This document shows, piece after piece, positions 1-8,032 of a stretch of DNA of 64,000 nucleotides (its first letter is position 1; each line of letters opens with the position of its first letter). The DNA is from Prevotella herbatica. Lineage in GTDB: Bacteria > Bacteroidota > Bacteroidia > Bacteroidales > Bacteroidaceae. Below the pieces are notes generated by a model, which was not told the origin of the DNA, ran no database searches, and worked only from the letters and a program-made list of their open reading frames with translations. Position numbers and translations under genes: made by a program. The stretch spans positions 2,742,501 through 2,806,500 of the forward strand of contig NZ_AP024484.1 of assembly GCF_017347605.1 (NCBI RefSeq). The letters run 5' to 3'.

Positions 1-75
1 TTCGGGCATTGAGGTGATGTTACGGCGCACTTTAAGGAAAGGCGAATTCTTAGTTTGTTTTGATGTATAACTCAT
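1..75 (-). CDS. Start of an unidentified protein (partial)
   Basis: A reading frame opens at an ATG (complement of 73-75) and runs off the left edge after 25 codons (MSYTSKQTKN...). It lies 8 bp downstream of the M15 peptidase gene on the same strand, so the two are probably co-transcribed. In the inverted copy of this region (near 51.1 kb) the gene after the peptidase is a different one, so the two copies diverge here. The fragment is basic and I recognise no domain. Confidence 0.45.
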   Translation of the reverse strand, partial: MSYTSKQTKNSPFLKVRRNITSMPE

Positions 76-83
76 GATTCTTA

Positions 84-536
84 TTAATGTTTAGCTGGAT
101 AATTTTCTATTCTCATTTTACGATTCTTTCCGTTACGTTTAAGTGAAACGTGAATCCAGAAAGAACCACCTCTTCGGTATTCGAAAAGCAGTTGATCATA
201 CTGGCAATGATTCGTAATAAAGTCAAAATATTTTCTGGCTATATATACGTTGTAGCAATGTATATCAGCAGCTTCACCAAAAAGGTGTTGAGAGTTTCCA
301 ACTCCATTAACTCGCAGGTTAAGTACAGGGCAGCGGAAACCGCTGTTAATTTTGATTACGCCAAAATTACGGCGTAAAGGTTCTAGGATTTTTTCACACA
401 GATATTTTAAGTTTTCAATCTGTGTTGCGTCGGGGGTATTGTCGATGTTGTGGTTTTCAGCAGTCTCGGAACGCATCATTTCATAAAGAGTAAAATGCTC
501 AGTAAGTCTTTTCTCTTTTGCTTGTTCAAGTGTCAT
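84..536 (-). CDS. M15-family D,D-peptidase-like protein
   Basis: A 150-residue protein of the Peptidase_M15_3 type, the small zinc D-Ala-D-Ala carboxypeptidase / phage-endolysin-like fold that cuts peptidoglycan stem peptides. The expected zinc ligands are visible: His84 and Asp91 (SQHLFGEAAD) and His129 (FWIHVS); the SGFR motif sits at 65-68. No signal peptide is seen, so it is cytoplasmic or released another way. It lies downstream of the RteC-like gene, separated by about 300 bp with a hairpin. A copy about 75% identical by eye lies at 50670-51122 in inverted orientation. In Bacteroidales accessory modules a peptidoglycan hydrolase commonly sits beside such replication-like genes; its biological role there is unclear. 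Confidence 0.85.
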   Translation of the reverse strand: MTLEQAKEKRLTEHFTLYEMMRSETAENHNIDNTPDATQIENLKYLCEKILEPLRRNFGVIKINSGFRCPVLNLRVNGVGNSQHLFGEAADIHCYNVYIARKYFDFITNHCQYDQLLFEYRRGGSFWIHVSLKRNGKNRKMRIENYPAKH

Positions 537-669
537 AATCTTGTTAAAAAAAAGGACAAAGCTACCGCTAAGAGTGATTGTTCGTCATCCTTTAAATAGT
601 GGTTAAAACTTAGTCGTTAGTTATACTAATATTTACATACCATATAATAATAAAATAGGAATTTCTTTA

Positions 670-699
670 TTTGCCCCTACCTTTTGCAGTAGGGGCAAA
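670..699 (-). promoter_or_regulatory. Strong hairpin between RteC-like and peptidase genes
   Basis: An 11-bp perfect inverted repeat (TTTGCCCCTAC / GTAGGGGCAAA) with an 8-nt loop. There is no U-run, so it is not a typical terminator. The equivalent hairpin at 50508-50537 has the same outer stem but a compensated inner base pair, suggesting an RNA structure such as an attenuator or processing site. The rest of 537-839 holds a candidate -7 box (TAAATTTG, complement of 763-770) and no gene that I can support. Confidence 0.6.
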
Positions 700-839
700 T
701 GTAATTTAATGTGAGTTGTCGTTTCAGTCATACTAAACATATTTGATTGATTATTTCATATACAAATTTACGAAATATACAAGCGATATAATGCGAAATG
801 TTGAAAACTTGAAAAATACTATAGCGTTTTTAGCTCGAT

Positions 840-1100
840 TTAACAATCAAATGTTTTTTTGTATGATTTATACAACCAACTGCTTGCTTCTTTCTTCTTT
901 CTTCTCCTCATCTGCGAGATGCGTAAACAAGGATTAGTCGGACTTTCTAGCCCAAACATATCAAAGACCAATTTGCATATCTTTATAAAACTTTGAGACT
1001 TCCCATCAAAGTCTTCAATACATTTACTAGAATAAAGAGCATAGCACATTTCAATCAGTTCTGACTTTGTACCGCTCCAATATATTTTTTGGTTATTCAT
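840..1100 (-). CDS. Small RteC C-terminal-domain-like protein
   Basis: An 86-residue protein. The pattern W8-S-G-T-K-S-E-L-I-E-M-C-Y-A-L, followed by a helical segment and a basic MRRRKKKEAS stretch, matches the C-terminal half of RteC, the Bacteroides conjugative-element regulator (W-x-G-S-K-x-x-L-I-E-L-I-Y-A-L ... R-K-x-x-R). Full RteC is far longer, so this is a stand-alone C-terminal domain. It has an intact paralogue at 50105-50365. Each is the first gene after a strong promoter and a conserved 240-nt leader. Inference: a small DNA- or RNA-binding regulator of the module. The family assignment is from pattern memory and not searched. Confidence 0.65.
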   Translation of the reverse strand: MNNQKIYWSGTKSELIEMCYALYSSKCIEDFDGKSQSFIKICKLVFDMFGLESPTNPCLRISQMRRRKKKEASSWLYKSYKKTFDC

Positions 1101-1340
1101 CTTATGAATATTTTTTTGTTGTTAATAATATTGTTTGTTTACCAAAGCAAAACTGGCATCAGGCTTGTGTTCATGTTAAGGGACATGAATATAGTAATTC
1201 ATGGACTCACCCCGTCTAATCACATAGTGTTCTGACACGGCATTTATTTTTGGTATGAGATCGTACACATTGCCACATCAAACTTATTGAGTCGTTCATA
1301 CATGAGGCAGGCATACTGGTTCCCATACAGAATATTCTTC
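1101..1340 (-). ncRNA. Conserved 5' leader of the RteC-like gene
   Basis: About 240 nt between a clear promoter and the RteC-like start codon. It is roughly 93% identical by eye to 49862-50104, although the coding sequence that follows is clearly more diverged. Conservation above that of the gene argues for a functional RNA leader (regulatory structure or riboswitch-like element) rather than spacer. Small hairpins are visible at its 5' end (ACAGAA...TTCTGT) and in the middle (CATGAAT...ATTCATG). I do not recognise a named family. Confidence 0.5.
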
Positions 1341-1347
1341 TGTATCA

Positions 1348-1378
1348 CAAAGGTATAAAAATATATTTTAACAACAAA
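1348..1378 (-). promoter_or_regulatory. Bacteroidota promoter for leader and RteC-like gene
   Basis: On the minus strand a TTTG -33 element (complement of 1375-1378) and a TACCTTTG -7 element (complement of 1348-1355) are separated by 19 bp, the normal Bacteroidota sigma-ABfr spacing. The same arrangement is kept in the copy at 49824-49854. Confidence 0.7.
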
Positions 1379-1525
1379 ATATTAAACAATGTATATACAA
1401 TAAAAATCGATATTTTCGTGCATTATAATCAGGTACAAATACATTATAAATGGGAAATATAGGAATAATGTCACACTTTAATCAACTTTATTATTTTCGT
1501 TTGTTCATTAGCGAAAATATAATAC

Positions 1526-1550
1526 ATACCATATAGTTACTATATGGTAT
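1526..1550. repeat. 25-bp palindrome
   Basis: Perfect inverted repeat ATACCATATAG-TTA-CTATATGGTAT. It recurs at 49652-49676 with only the 3-bp centre in its complementary form (the copy is inverted). It stands upstream of the leader promoter in both copies. It could be a regulator operator or a recombination site. Confidence 0.55.
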
Positions 1551-1589
1551 ATTTTTCTCGTTTGCTTGCTTTTTCATTATTCTAAACTG

Positions 1590-1920
1590 TAATATAATCT
1601 GCGAGAGACATTGGGGTTTCTGCTTTGGCTATAGATTGAGTACGCTTGCATGATTATTCTCTCGCAGATTACGCAGATTCTCGCAGATAAACAGCAAACA
1701 GCATGAGCAACATTGTCTCCACAATGTGGTAATTGTCTTTGTCAGCGTTCTCTGCGGCATCTGCTTTAGCAGATCCATTTCCCCTAACTGTCTTTTGTCT
1801 GCGTAATCTGCGCTATCTGCGAGAGAATAAGCCGTTCACATATACAAAGAACGAGCAATAAAACAAAAAGAAAAAATAAAGAATCTGCGGAAAATCACTA
1901 CGAAAAAGAAACTCTGCGGG
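1590..1920. repeat. Dispersed CGCAGA-type intergenic repeats
   Basis: An AT/GC-mixed stretch built of imperfect units such as TCTCGCAGATTACGCAGATT and their complements, together with GCTTTAGCAGAT blocks. It codes for nothing I can support. The same family fills other intergenic regions at 11.5, 39.3, 48.5, 49.4, 54.1-54.7 and 58.4-58.7 kb. Confidence 0.7.
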
Positions 1921-1922
1921 AA

Positions 1923-2155
1923 TCAAAAAGAGCCCCCACACTCGCGTGTGAAGGCTCTCCAATACATCCCCACTGGGATATACTCTTCTTAGACTAAATA
2001 GCCTTAGAAGAAAATGAATAGAACTAACTATCCATTAATTATTTATAGTGATAATTGTTTAGACGTCCTTCGATTCTCACGAACCTACTCTTCACATGAA
2101 CTAGTCATCAGGGACATCGTAGAATTGAGTTTTCTTTTGAATCCAATGCGATAAA
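1923..2155 (-). ncRNA. Conserved 3' element with rho-independent terminator
   Basis: About 230 nt, nearly identical to 48236-48470, sitting downstream of the pilus operon in both complete copies. On the minus strand it ends in a hairpin with AGAGCC/GGCTCT and CACAC/GTGTG arms around GCGA, followed by a short U-run (1923-1958): a rho-independent terminator. A second hairpin (TACATCC/GGATGTA type) lies just before it. Its conservation exceeds that of the decayed Avd gene beside it, so it may be a structured 3' UTR or a separate small RNA. Confidence 0.5.
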
Positions 2156-2164
2156 GCATTGTTA

Positions 2165-2325
2165 TTATATTTTAATTAGAAGTTTAAACATCATGCTTTT
2201 TCGTAACTGCTGTTTGCTCTATAGATCAGAGACAACATATCCAGATTGATATTCATATAATTTAACTAACCTACGGTGATAAAAACCAGATAGCATTTCG
2301 TATTATCATTAAATTCAATAATTTA
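2165..2325 (-). pseudogene. Decayed avd-like gene (DGR accessory)
   Basis: Read on the minus strand this stretch aligns with the second half of the Avd-like gene at 48018-48227: the segment encoding N-I-N-L-D-M-L-S-L-I-Y-R-A-N-S-S-Y-E-K is kept, but it is preceded by stops and gaps, and one A is missing in the AAAAA run, giving an early stop. It lies just downstream of the lectin-tailed pilin gene, which is the usual place of avd in a DGR. The evidence is alignment by eye with the right-hand copy. Confidence 0.6.
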
Positions 2326-2364
2326 TTTAAATTGCGTTAAAATGGAAATTAATTAGATCAATAG

Positions 2365-4041
2365 TTAAAAGGTCAAAACTGACCGCACATAACAATACCC
2401 ATAATCCTTACCAATGTAGCCTACACCAGCGCGGGAACTATCAAAACTAAATATGCCAACGTAACCAGTAGTACTATGCTCAGACGAAGACCAATAGTTA
2501 CTATTAATCATCAGTGCTGCACCACCAGCTGCTATTATTGCATTATTTACATTAGTTGTAGCTGTACTACCTTCATAAATAATAAGACTTTTAGACGTAT
2601 TTGTTTGCATGCTAGTCAAATCAACTTTGCCAAGATTAGCACAAATATCCCAGAATTGCCCCATACTTAAAAGGTACCAACCACTATTAGGAAATTTAGA
2701 GACATCCACATTGTAATTATTAGCAGCTTGCCATGCAGGATAACTACTATTTGTTTTATTGTAACCTTTAGTAAATGTTCCATCATAACCTGAACTAATA
2801 TCGTTATAATAATCAGCTGCAGTGGTAACTTTGGTTAAGCCAGCATCAGCATTAGGTCCCCAAGTAAGTCCTATACCACTAGCATCTGCTAATGCTAAAG
2901 CATAACCATGTTTATAGCCTGCATTATATTCAGCAGAACTTAATTGGTTAGAGAAGACAATGCCGACTACGGTTTTGCCGGCAGTTGTTGTCCCTGTTGT
3001 GCCGTCACTATAAAGATAAGTACCAGGAGTTGCATCACCGAAATAAACATTCGATCTTGTACTTGTTGTTGGAGAATATGAGACTCTAACATCGGTAGCA
3101 CCACTACCAGTAATCGCTATATTGCATTGATAATTAAAATTTCTATTTATATTGAAGTTAGTGTAATCTAAAACAGGACTTGCAGCATTAGTAACTCCTC
3201 CCAAATATACTCTGTATGATGATGTCCACCCCGCATTATATCCTGTTCCTCTTGCTGTTATCAGTAAATACGAAGAACCTATTGGAGCATTAACACTAGT
3301 CCTTTGTTCTGCAGTAGTTAACGTATTATTTGTACCTGCTAAGTTCTCATAGATATAATATGGCGGTACTGTTATTACAGTACCAGCATAGACTGGAGTT
3401 GCAACAGCATCATAATTCAATCCTCCAAATCCTGTTGTTGGATTATTGGTATTTCCACTAGCTATGTAACATTCATTAGGAACATTACAAAGCTGATAAC
3501 CAGTTATTGCGATATTACTGGAAGGAGTTATCGTGAATGTGTATTTACTATATAATCGTTTTAAAATAACTGCCTGAGTATTTGCTCCGCTACTTAAAGT
3601 TACATTTGTTGCTTCACCATATAATATTTCATTGCTTTTCGATGACAATGCTGTAGCTAATGTTATTGCTGGTGTTACAACTGACTTTAACTCTTTAAGT
3701 GTACTTATTCCATCAAAGTATGTACCGCTACCTGTATTGGCTATAGCGCAGACAGTACAACCACTGCTAACCCTTACAGGAACTGATACTGACGTAGGAC
3801 TGCTTGAGGCGTATGCACTACCAATCAAATGCCCCTGTGCATCAAACACAAGTACATTCACATTTTCGATGGCATCACTGATTGCACGTGTCACTGTTGT
3901 AGGATCCTGCTGCGCTATTTTTACCGTAAGCGTAGCAGTATCCTGCTTTTCATCAAGCATTTCGTCCATCGTGTTGCACGAAGAAAGTAATGTCAGTGAT
4001 AATAATATATAGAGCGTATATGATATTCTTCTAATCATCAT
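2365..4041 (-). CDS. Fimbrillin-like tip protein with DGR-type C-terminal lectin domain
   Basis: A 558-residue lipoprotein with lipobox LLSSC (Cys22) and a T-V-T-R-A site (Arg52), the trypsin-like maturation site typical of type V pilins. The N-terminal half is a FimA/Mfa-like fold. The C-terminal part resembles the DUF1566 / C-type-lectin type (SGWYLLSMGQFWDICANLG, then YWSSSE ... YVRSVLTF at the extreme C-terminus). This is the architecture of DGR variable proteins, where the stretch between YWSSSE and YVR is the ligand-binding, diversified part. It is the last gene of the operon, likely the tip adhesin. The avd relic follows it. Note GQFWD here against GQWWD in the right copy. Sequence recognition is good; active diversification is an inference. 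Confidence 0.75.
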   Translation of the reverse strand: MMIRRISYTLYILLSLTLLSSCNTMDEMLDEKQDTATLTVKIAQQDPTTVTRAISDAIENVNVLVFDAQGHLIGSAYASSSPTSVSVPVRVSSGCTVCAIANTGSGTYFDGISTLKELKSVVTPAITLATALSSKSNEILYGEATNVTLSSGANTQAVILKRLYSKYTFTITPSSNIAITGYQLCNVPNECYIASGNTNNPTTGFGGLNYDAVATPVYAGTVITVPPYYIYENLAGTNNTLTTAEQRTSVNAPIGSSYLLITARGTGYNAGWTSSYRVYLGGVTNAASPVLDYTNFNINRNFNYQCNIAITGSGATDVRVSYSPTTSTRSNVYFGDATPGTYLYSDGTTGTTTAGKTVVGIVFSNQLSSAEYNAGYKHGYALALADASGIGLTWGPNADAGLTKVTTAADYYNDISSGYDGTFTKGYNKTNSSYPAWQAANNYNVDVSKFPNSGWYLLSMGQFWDICANLGKVDLTSMQTNTSKSLIIYEGSTATTNVNNAIIAAGGAALMINSNYWSSSEHSTTGYVGIFSFDSSRAGVGYIGKDYGYCYVRSVLTF

Positions 4042-4063
4042 TGTATCATGAATAATATATAAA

Positions 4064-4969
4064 TTACGGTATTACAACATGCTGTAAGTACTCACTCCAA
4101 GGCATGACATTCAAAATTAGCTGCTTGCTGCTGCAGTCAACGATGATAACCTTGTCGTCACCTGAATTCAGAGTCACCCTATTGCCATAACTGTCACGAT
4201 TGGTACTCCAGATAAGCTGAGACAGTGAAGAACGGGACTTGGCAGAGTTGTCTGAATTACTGAACACGGATACTGTCACGTATTCATTCCGCATTGTTGG
4301 AAAAGCATGTATGCTGCTTGTCACCAATTGATCAGATGCATCAAAATTTGCTGACGGGGAGTATTTTATTGAATCTCCTGTTATCTGTCCGGCAAAGGTC
4401 ATGGTACTGCGGAATCCTGACAGGACAACCTTATAATCCCTGTCTCCAAAATACTCCTTAAGCTGTCTTATAATGACATGAACAGTTGCAGGTTTCTTCT
4501 TCATCACAATATTACCGTATGCGGCACTCATACCTGCTGTTTGAGAACTGATGGCATAAGTGCCGTAATACAGTGAAGACGGGAGTATATATTCACCCGT
4601 AACAGGATCGCGCTTTACGCTTACAGATATGGAATTCATATCTGATCCGTATGCTGGGGTGAATATCTGCGCACTGTCTTTATCCGAACTGCCTATCGCC
4701 ACGAGGGATGCGTTGCCGCCTCTGCCGTCATAGCTTATCTTATAGCTACCATCTGGATCTGATGTAACGATACGGTCAAACTTACCGTCTATGAAGAGAT
4801 ATGCCATCATATTGCCCTTCACTTCCGTCACCAAAGCATTGCCAACGCTGTCTGTCTGTGACACGATCAACGAGCATTGCACGCAGTTGGAATAGTCATC
4901 GTTGATGCATGAGGCAAGCAGCGATAATAGTGGAAGTAACAGCAGATGATGATAATATCTTAACTTCAT
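4064..4969 (-). CDS. FimB/Mfa2-family pilus anchor subunit
   Basis: A 301-residue lipoprotein (lipobox LLASC, Cys21, followed by INDDY and two further Cys). The pattern SCINDDYSNCVQC and the overall length fit the FimB/Mfa2 family, the lipid-anchored base that ties type V pili to the outer membrane and limits their length. It shows no T-R maturation site, as expected for an anchor that keeps its lipid. It lies between the 363-residue fimbrillin and the lectin-tailed tip gene. The copy at 45305-46210 is about 90% identical by eye. Confidence 0.8.
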   Translation of the reverse strand: MKLRYYHHLLLLPLLSLLASCINDDYSNCVQCSLIVSQTDSVGNALVTEVKGNMMAYLFIDGKFDRIVTSDPDGSYKISYDGRGGNASLVAIGSSDKDSAQIFTPAYGSDMNSISVSVKRDPVTGEYILPSSLYYGTYAISSQTAGMSAAYGNIVMKKKPATVHVIIRQLKEYFGDRDYKVVLSGFRSTMTFAGQITGDSIKYSPSANFDASDQLVTSSIHAFPTMRNEYVTVSVFSNSDNSAKSRSSLSQLIWSTNRDSYGNRVTLNSGDDKVIIVDCSSKQLILNVMPWSEYLQHVVIP

Positions 4970-5001
4970 AATACGATTTCGTTTTATTGTATTCTATATC
5001 T

Positions 5002-6093
5002 TTACTTAACAGTTACCTCCTGAGTATAGTCCGTCCAGTCCTTCACATTCATTGTGATTGTTGCCGAAGAAGGGGTTATGTTATCTCCCGGAGTTTTAAC
5101 ACCCTTACCACTGATAGTGATGCTTATGCCATAGCTTGTACTGTTTACAATCTTTGAGTCGTTTGCATCAGCTTCAGTTAGTTCAGTTGAACCCTTTTTA
5201 ATCGTTGTACCAGTCTGGAATTTGTTTATTGTGATTGGATAATAAACATATTCAGCAGTACCACCACTAGGAGTAAATGCACCCTTTATGACAATCTTTG
5301 TAGGAGTAGTTGCGCTTGTGTTAGGGAATGTATAGAAGGTATAGGGAGTAGGAGTAGTCTCATTATAGGTTGAAATTGGACCAGAACTCAGATAATAGTA
5401 ATCAGTAGGACTTGTAACTGCATAACTTGCGTTATCAGTATTCTCACCACTCTGTGGAGAAGAACCAGTACCGCCGAATGTGCTGACGGTGTTGGCGTTA
5501 TAAAGGAAAACTTCCTTCGGGATAAATGTAGCACCTGCATAACCCGTTCCGGTAAAGTTTGTTTTGATGGAACTCAACGTTATCTTTCCTACAAGGTTGT
5601 ACATATCAACTGATTGATTGATAGTAGGATTAGTACTGAAATTCACAGAGGTATTGCCGTATTTTGGAAGCTTTGTCGCGTCTTGACTATTTGGGGCAGT
5701 AGCAGAGGTAGCAGTACTTGCCAAGTCCGTAGTCACTGCTTCCAGGTTGGCCTTGTTTACAATACTCGTAAATGTAGAAGTAGAACCAGGATTGGCAACA
5801 ACACTAACCTGAGTAGCCTGTGTCGTGGTACTGATAGTCGGAGTGCTTGTTGAAAAACTCTGTACGGTTCCTACTATGGCACCTGAACCATCAAAGGCTG
5901 CAGCCTGACCTGCAGAAATATGGGCTTCATCAGTTGAAGGGGCTGAACGGGTCATAGACTTTCCGTTAAGTTGCAAGTTGACAACTGCTGGACTACCTTT
6001 CATTATAGTTCCTTCTTCCGTGTCGGAAGAAGAACAGGATGTCATCAATAATACTGATAACATTGCTGATAAAAGCAAATAATTTTTATTCAT
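5002..6093 (-). CDS. Type V pilus fimbrillin (Mfa1/FimA-like, probable major subunit)
   Basis: A 363-residue lipoprotein with lipobox LMTSC (Cys20) and a S-M-T-R-S site at Arg49, exactly 29 residues after the lipidated Cys as in the neighbouring pilin. The body is Ser/Thr/Ala-rich beta sequence with the Mfa-like motifs (FLYNANTVSTFGG, YYLSSGPIS, FYTFPNTS, KLVIKG-type). It ends in NVKDWTDYTQEVTVK, which looks like a donor/A1-type strand. It lacks the lectin tail and is therefore the best candidate for the repeating shaft subunit. The counterpart at 44169-45272 is 367 residues and more diverged than the flanking genes. Confidence 0.75.
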   Translation of the reverse strand: MNKNYLLLSAMLSVLLMTSCSSSDTEEGTIMKGSPAVVNLQLNGKSMTRSAPSTDEAHISAGQAAAFDGSGAIVGTVQSFSTSTPTISTTTQATQVSVVANPGSTSTFTSIVNKANLEAVTTDLASTATSATAPNSQDATKLPKYGNTSVNFSTNPTINQSVDMYNLVGKITLSSIKTNFTGTGYAGATFIPKEVFLYNANTVSTFGGTGSSPQSGENTDNASYAVTSPTDYYYLSSGPISTYNETTPTPYTFYTFPNTSATTPTKIVIKGAFTPSGGTAEYVYYPITINKFQTGTTIKKGSTELTEADANDSKIVNSTSYGISITISGKGVKTPGDNITPSSATITMNVKDWTDYTQEVTVK

Positions 6094-6172
6094 AATCTAA
6101 TTCTTTTAATTGTATTCTTAATTCTATGTATTTGTTATTTTATGCATTACTATGGAGTTGTGTCGTTGAGAC

Positions 6173-7975
6173 TTAGAAAGCCAGAAAAGGGCGAACGTAC
6201 CAATTTGTATTATCTTTACTTCCACTACATAATAAGTAATCTGTACTGACAAAATTATATCGCCATATATCACCATTCATTTCTGAGCTACACCAATAAA
6301 AGCTACTGATCAGTGCCGTATAATTAGCACCAGAATTATTCATCAATGTATTCAACGAGCTATATGCCTGATTTGTTTCTGTACTATTAAGATATGCTAT
6401 ACCTGTATTATTATGCTGATTCAACAAATCAGCAGTATAACCATATTTTTTCTCTGCTTTTTCTATAACATCCCACCATTGCCCTGCACTTGGTAAGAAC
6501 CATCCACTACTACTAGCAGGGGCAGCGACATTACTTTTATATGCGACATAAGCATAATAAAAAGCTGGATAACCTGTTTGTACTGTACTAGATAACGTAT
6601 GAGCACTTGCTATAGCTTTTGTATTTGTTAATCCACTGTTATCGGTATAAGCTACATTTAAAGTGGGGTTATCCCTTAGCACACTTTCATTAACGCTTGC
6701 ATCTCCCCATGAACAGCCACTACTAATTGCTTCAGTTAGCGCCATTACAAGTCCATGCCCATATCCACTTGTAGCCTCACAATAAACAGAATTGGTACTA
6801 ACGATTATACCGATTGGCGTCTTGCTGGCATAATAATTATTGCTATATGTTCCATCAGAATAATATATATCACCTACAGCTGGACCAAAATGTTCCGCTA
6901 TTGTGGCATTTGTATAACTGTCTACACTGGTGGTAACGGTCACATTGGTCGCTGTTAGTTCATCTGATACGCTGTTAACGCCTGTTCCGGATATCGTTAC
7001 TGCAAGACCGTATGTGGTGTTGCTCAGAATCTTTGAGTCACCAGTTCCACCTGTAACAGTGGAAATAATGTTGCCTGTGGCTGAACTGTTTACCGTGATC
7101 GGATAATATGTGGTGTATGTGGTACCGCTGTTTGTCTTGAACGTTCCCTTGATGACCAGTTTTGTAGGACTGGTGCTGCCATGAGGAAACACATAGAAAT
7201 AATAAGGAGCACTGTAGGTGCTGATCGTACCGCTGCCCAGATAGGCTGTATTGACATTGCCCGCGATATTCTCTCCGCTTACATTACCGGAAACAGTCTT
7301 TGTATTCCAGTTGGTAAGCTGGTTGCTGGCATTATACATGAACACTTCCGTGGGAGTAAAGCTGCAGCCATTGTATGAACCAGTGAAGCTGTAGGTTATA
7401 TTTGTCAGTGCAACGCGCGCTACCATGCGGTTCAGGGTTACAGTCGGGCTCAGGGTTGTACCTGATCCCCAGTTTAATGTCTGTACATCGGACATCATCG
7501 GTAGCGACTTCATGCTCTGAGAGTTTGCCATGGTAACACCGGTATTACTCTTGCCATTCACTGATGTGGTATAGCCTAAGTCCTGAGCCACTGTATAAAA
7601 GTCACTCAGAATATATTTACCTGCAAATGCACCGACAGGCACATTGGCGAAGATAAGCATCTGTACAGCATCTGTACGGGTTGAAATATTTTCATCTCCG
7701 CTATAATCATACTCATGCAGGGTAACCAGCTTATTGTTGGCATCAAAGAGAGCCACACATATATGGTTAAGCGTTCCCTCATTACTCCCCACAACGGCGC
7801 CATTATCCGTCGGCAGTGCTCCGTTGGCACGAGTCACAGCACCTGTTGAGAGTGAGAGATTCACCACGGCAGACTTAGAGGAGCCGTTCTCCGGTACGAC
7901 GGTGTTGTCCGACGCACAGGAGAATAGAAGCATACATGCCGCCAATAGTGATGATATGTATAATGTATGTTTCAT
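6173..7975 (-). CDS. Fimbrillin with C-terminal DUF1566/lectin-like domain
   Basis: A 600-residue lipoprotein: lipobox LFSC (Cys20), T-R site at Arg49, then an Mfa-like pilin domain (to about residue 360) with VARVALTNI, FMYNASNQLTNWN and FYVFPHGS motifs. Residues from FGPAVGDIYYSDG to the end form a DUF1566-like domain: SGWFLPSAGQWWDV, then YWCSSEM ... WYVRPFLAF. It is the first pilin of the operon. The right-hand copy (42960-44081) stops at the exact junction and lacks the whole lectin domain, while the third copy (62341 onward) has a different lectin domain. The tail therefore behaves as an exchangeable cassette. Confidence 0.75.
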   Translation of the reverse strand: MKHTLYISSLLAACMLLFSCASDNTVVPENGSSKSAVVNLSLSTGAVTRANGALPTDNGAVVGSNEGTLNHICVALFDANNKLVTLHEYDYSGDENISTRTDAVQMLIFANVPVGAFAGKYILSDFYTVAQDLGYTTSVNGKSNTGVTMANSQSMKSLPMMSDVQTLNWGSGTTLSPTVTLNRMVARVALTNITYSFTGSYNGCSFTPTEVFMYNASNQLTNWNTKTVSGNVSGENIAGNVNTAYLGSGTISTYSAPYYFYVFPHGSTSPTKLVIKGTFKTNSGTTYTTYYPITVNSSATGNIISTVTGGTGDSKILSNTTYGLAVTISGTGVNSVSDELTATNVTVTTSVDSYTNATIAEHFGPAVGDIYYSDGTYSNNYYASKTPIGIIVSTNSVYCEATSGYGHGLVMALTEAISSGCSWGDASVNESVLRDNPTLNVAYTDNSGLTNTKAIASAHTLSSTVQTGYPAFYYAYVAYKSNVAAPASSSGWFLPSAGQWWDVIEKAEKKYGYTADLLNQHNNTGIAYLNSTETNQAYSSLNTLMNNSGANYTALISSFYWCSSEMNGDIWRYNFVSTDYLLCSGSKDNTNWYVRPFLAF

Positions 7976-8032
7976 AAGGCTTTATTTACTATATTAATTA
8001 TCAATCGTTTTACTTACTTTGTTGATTATGCT

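Noticed and set aside
670..699. Rho-independent terminator
   Set aside because: The stem is strong, but no U-run follows on either strand, so it is reported as a regulatory hairpin instead.
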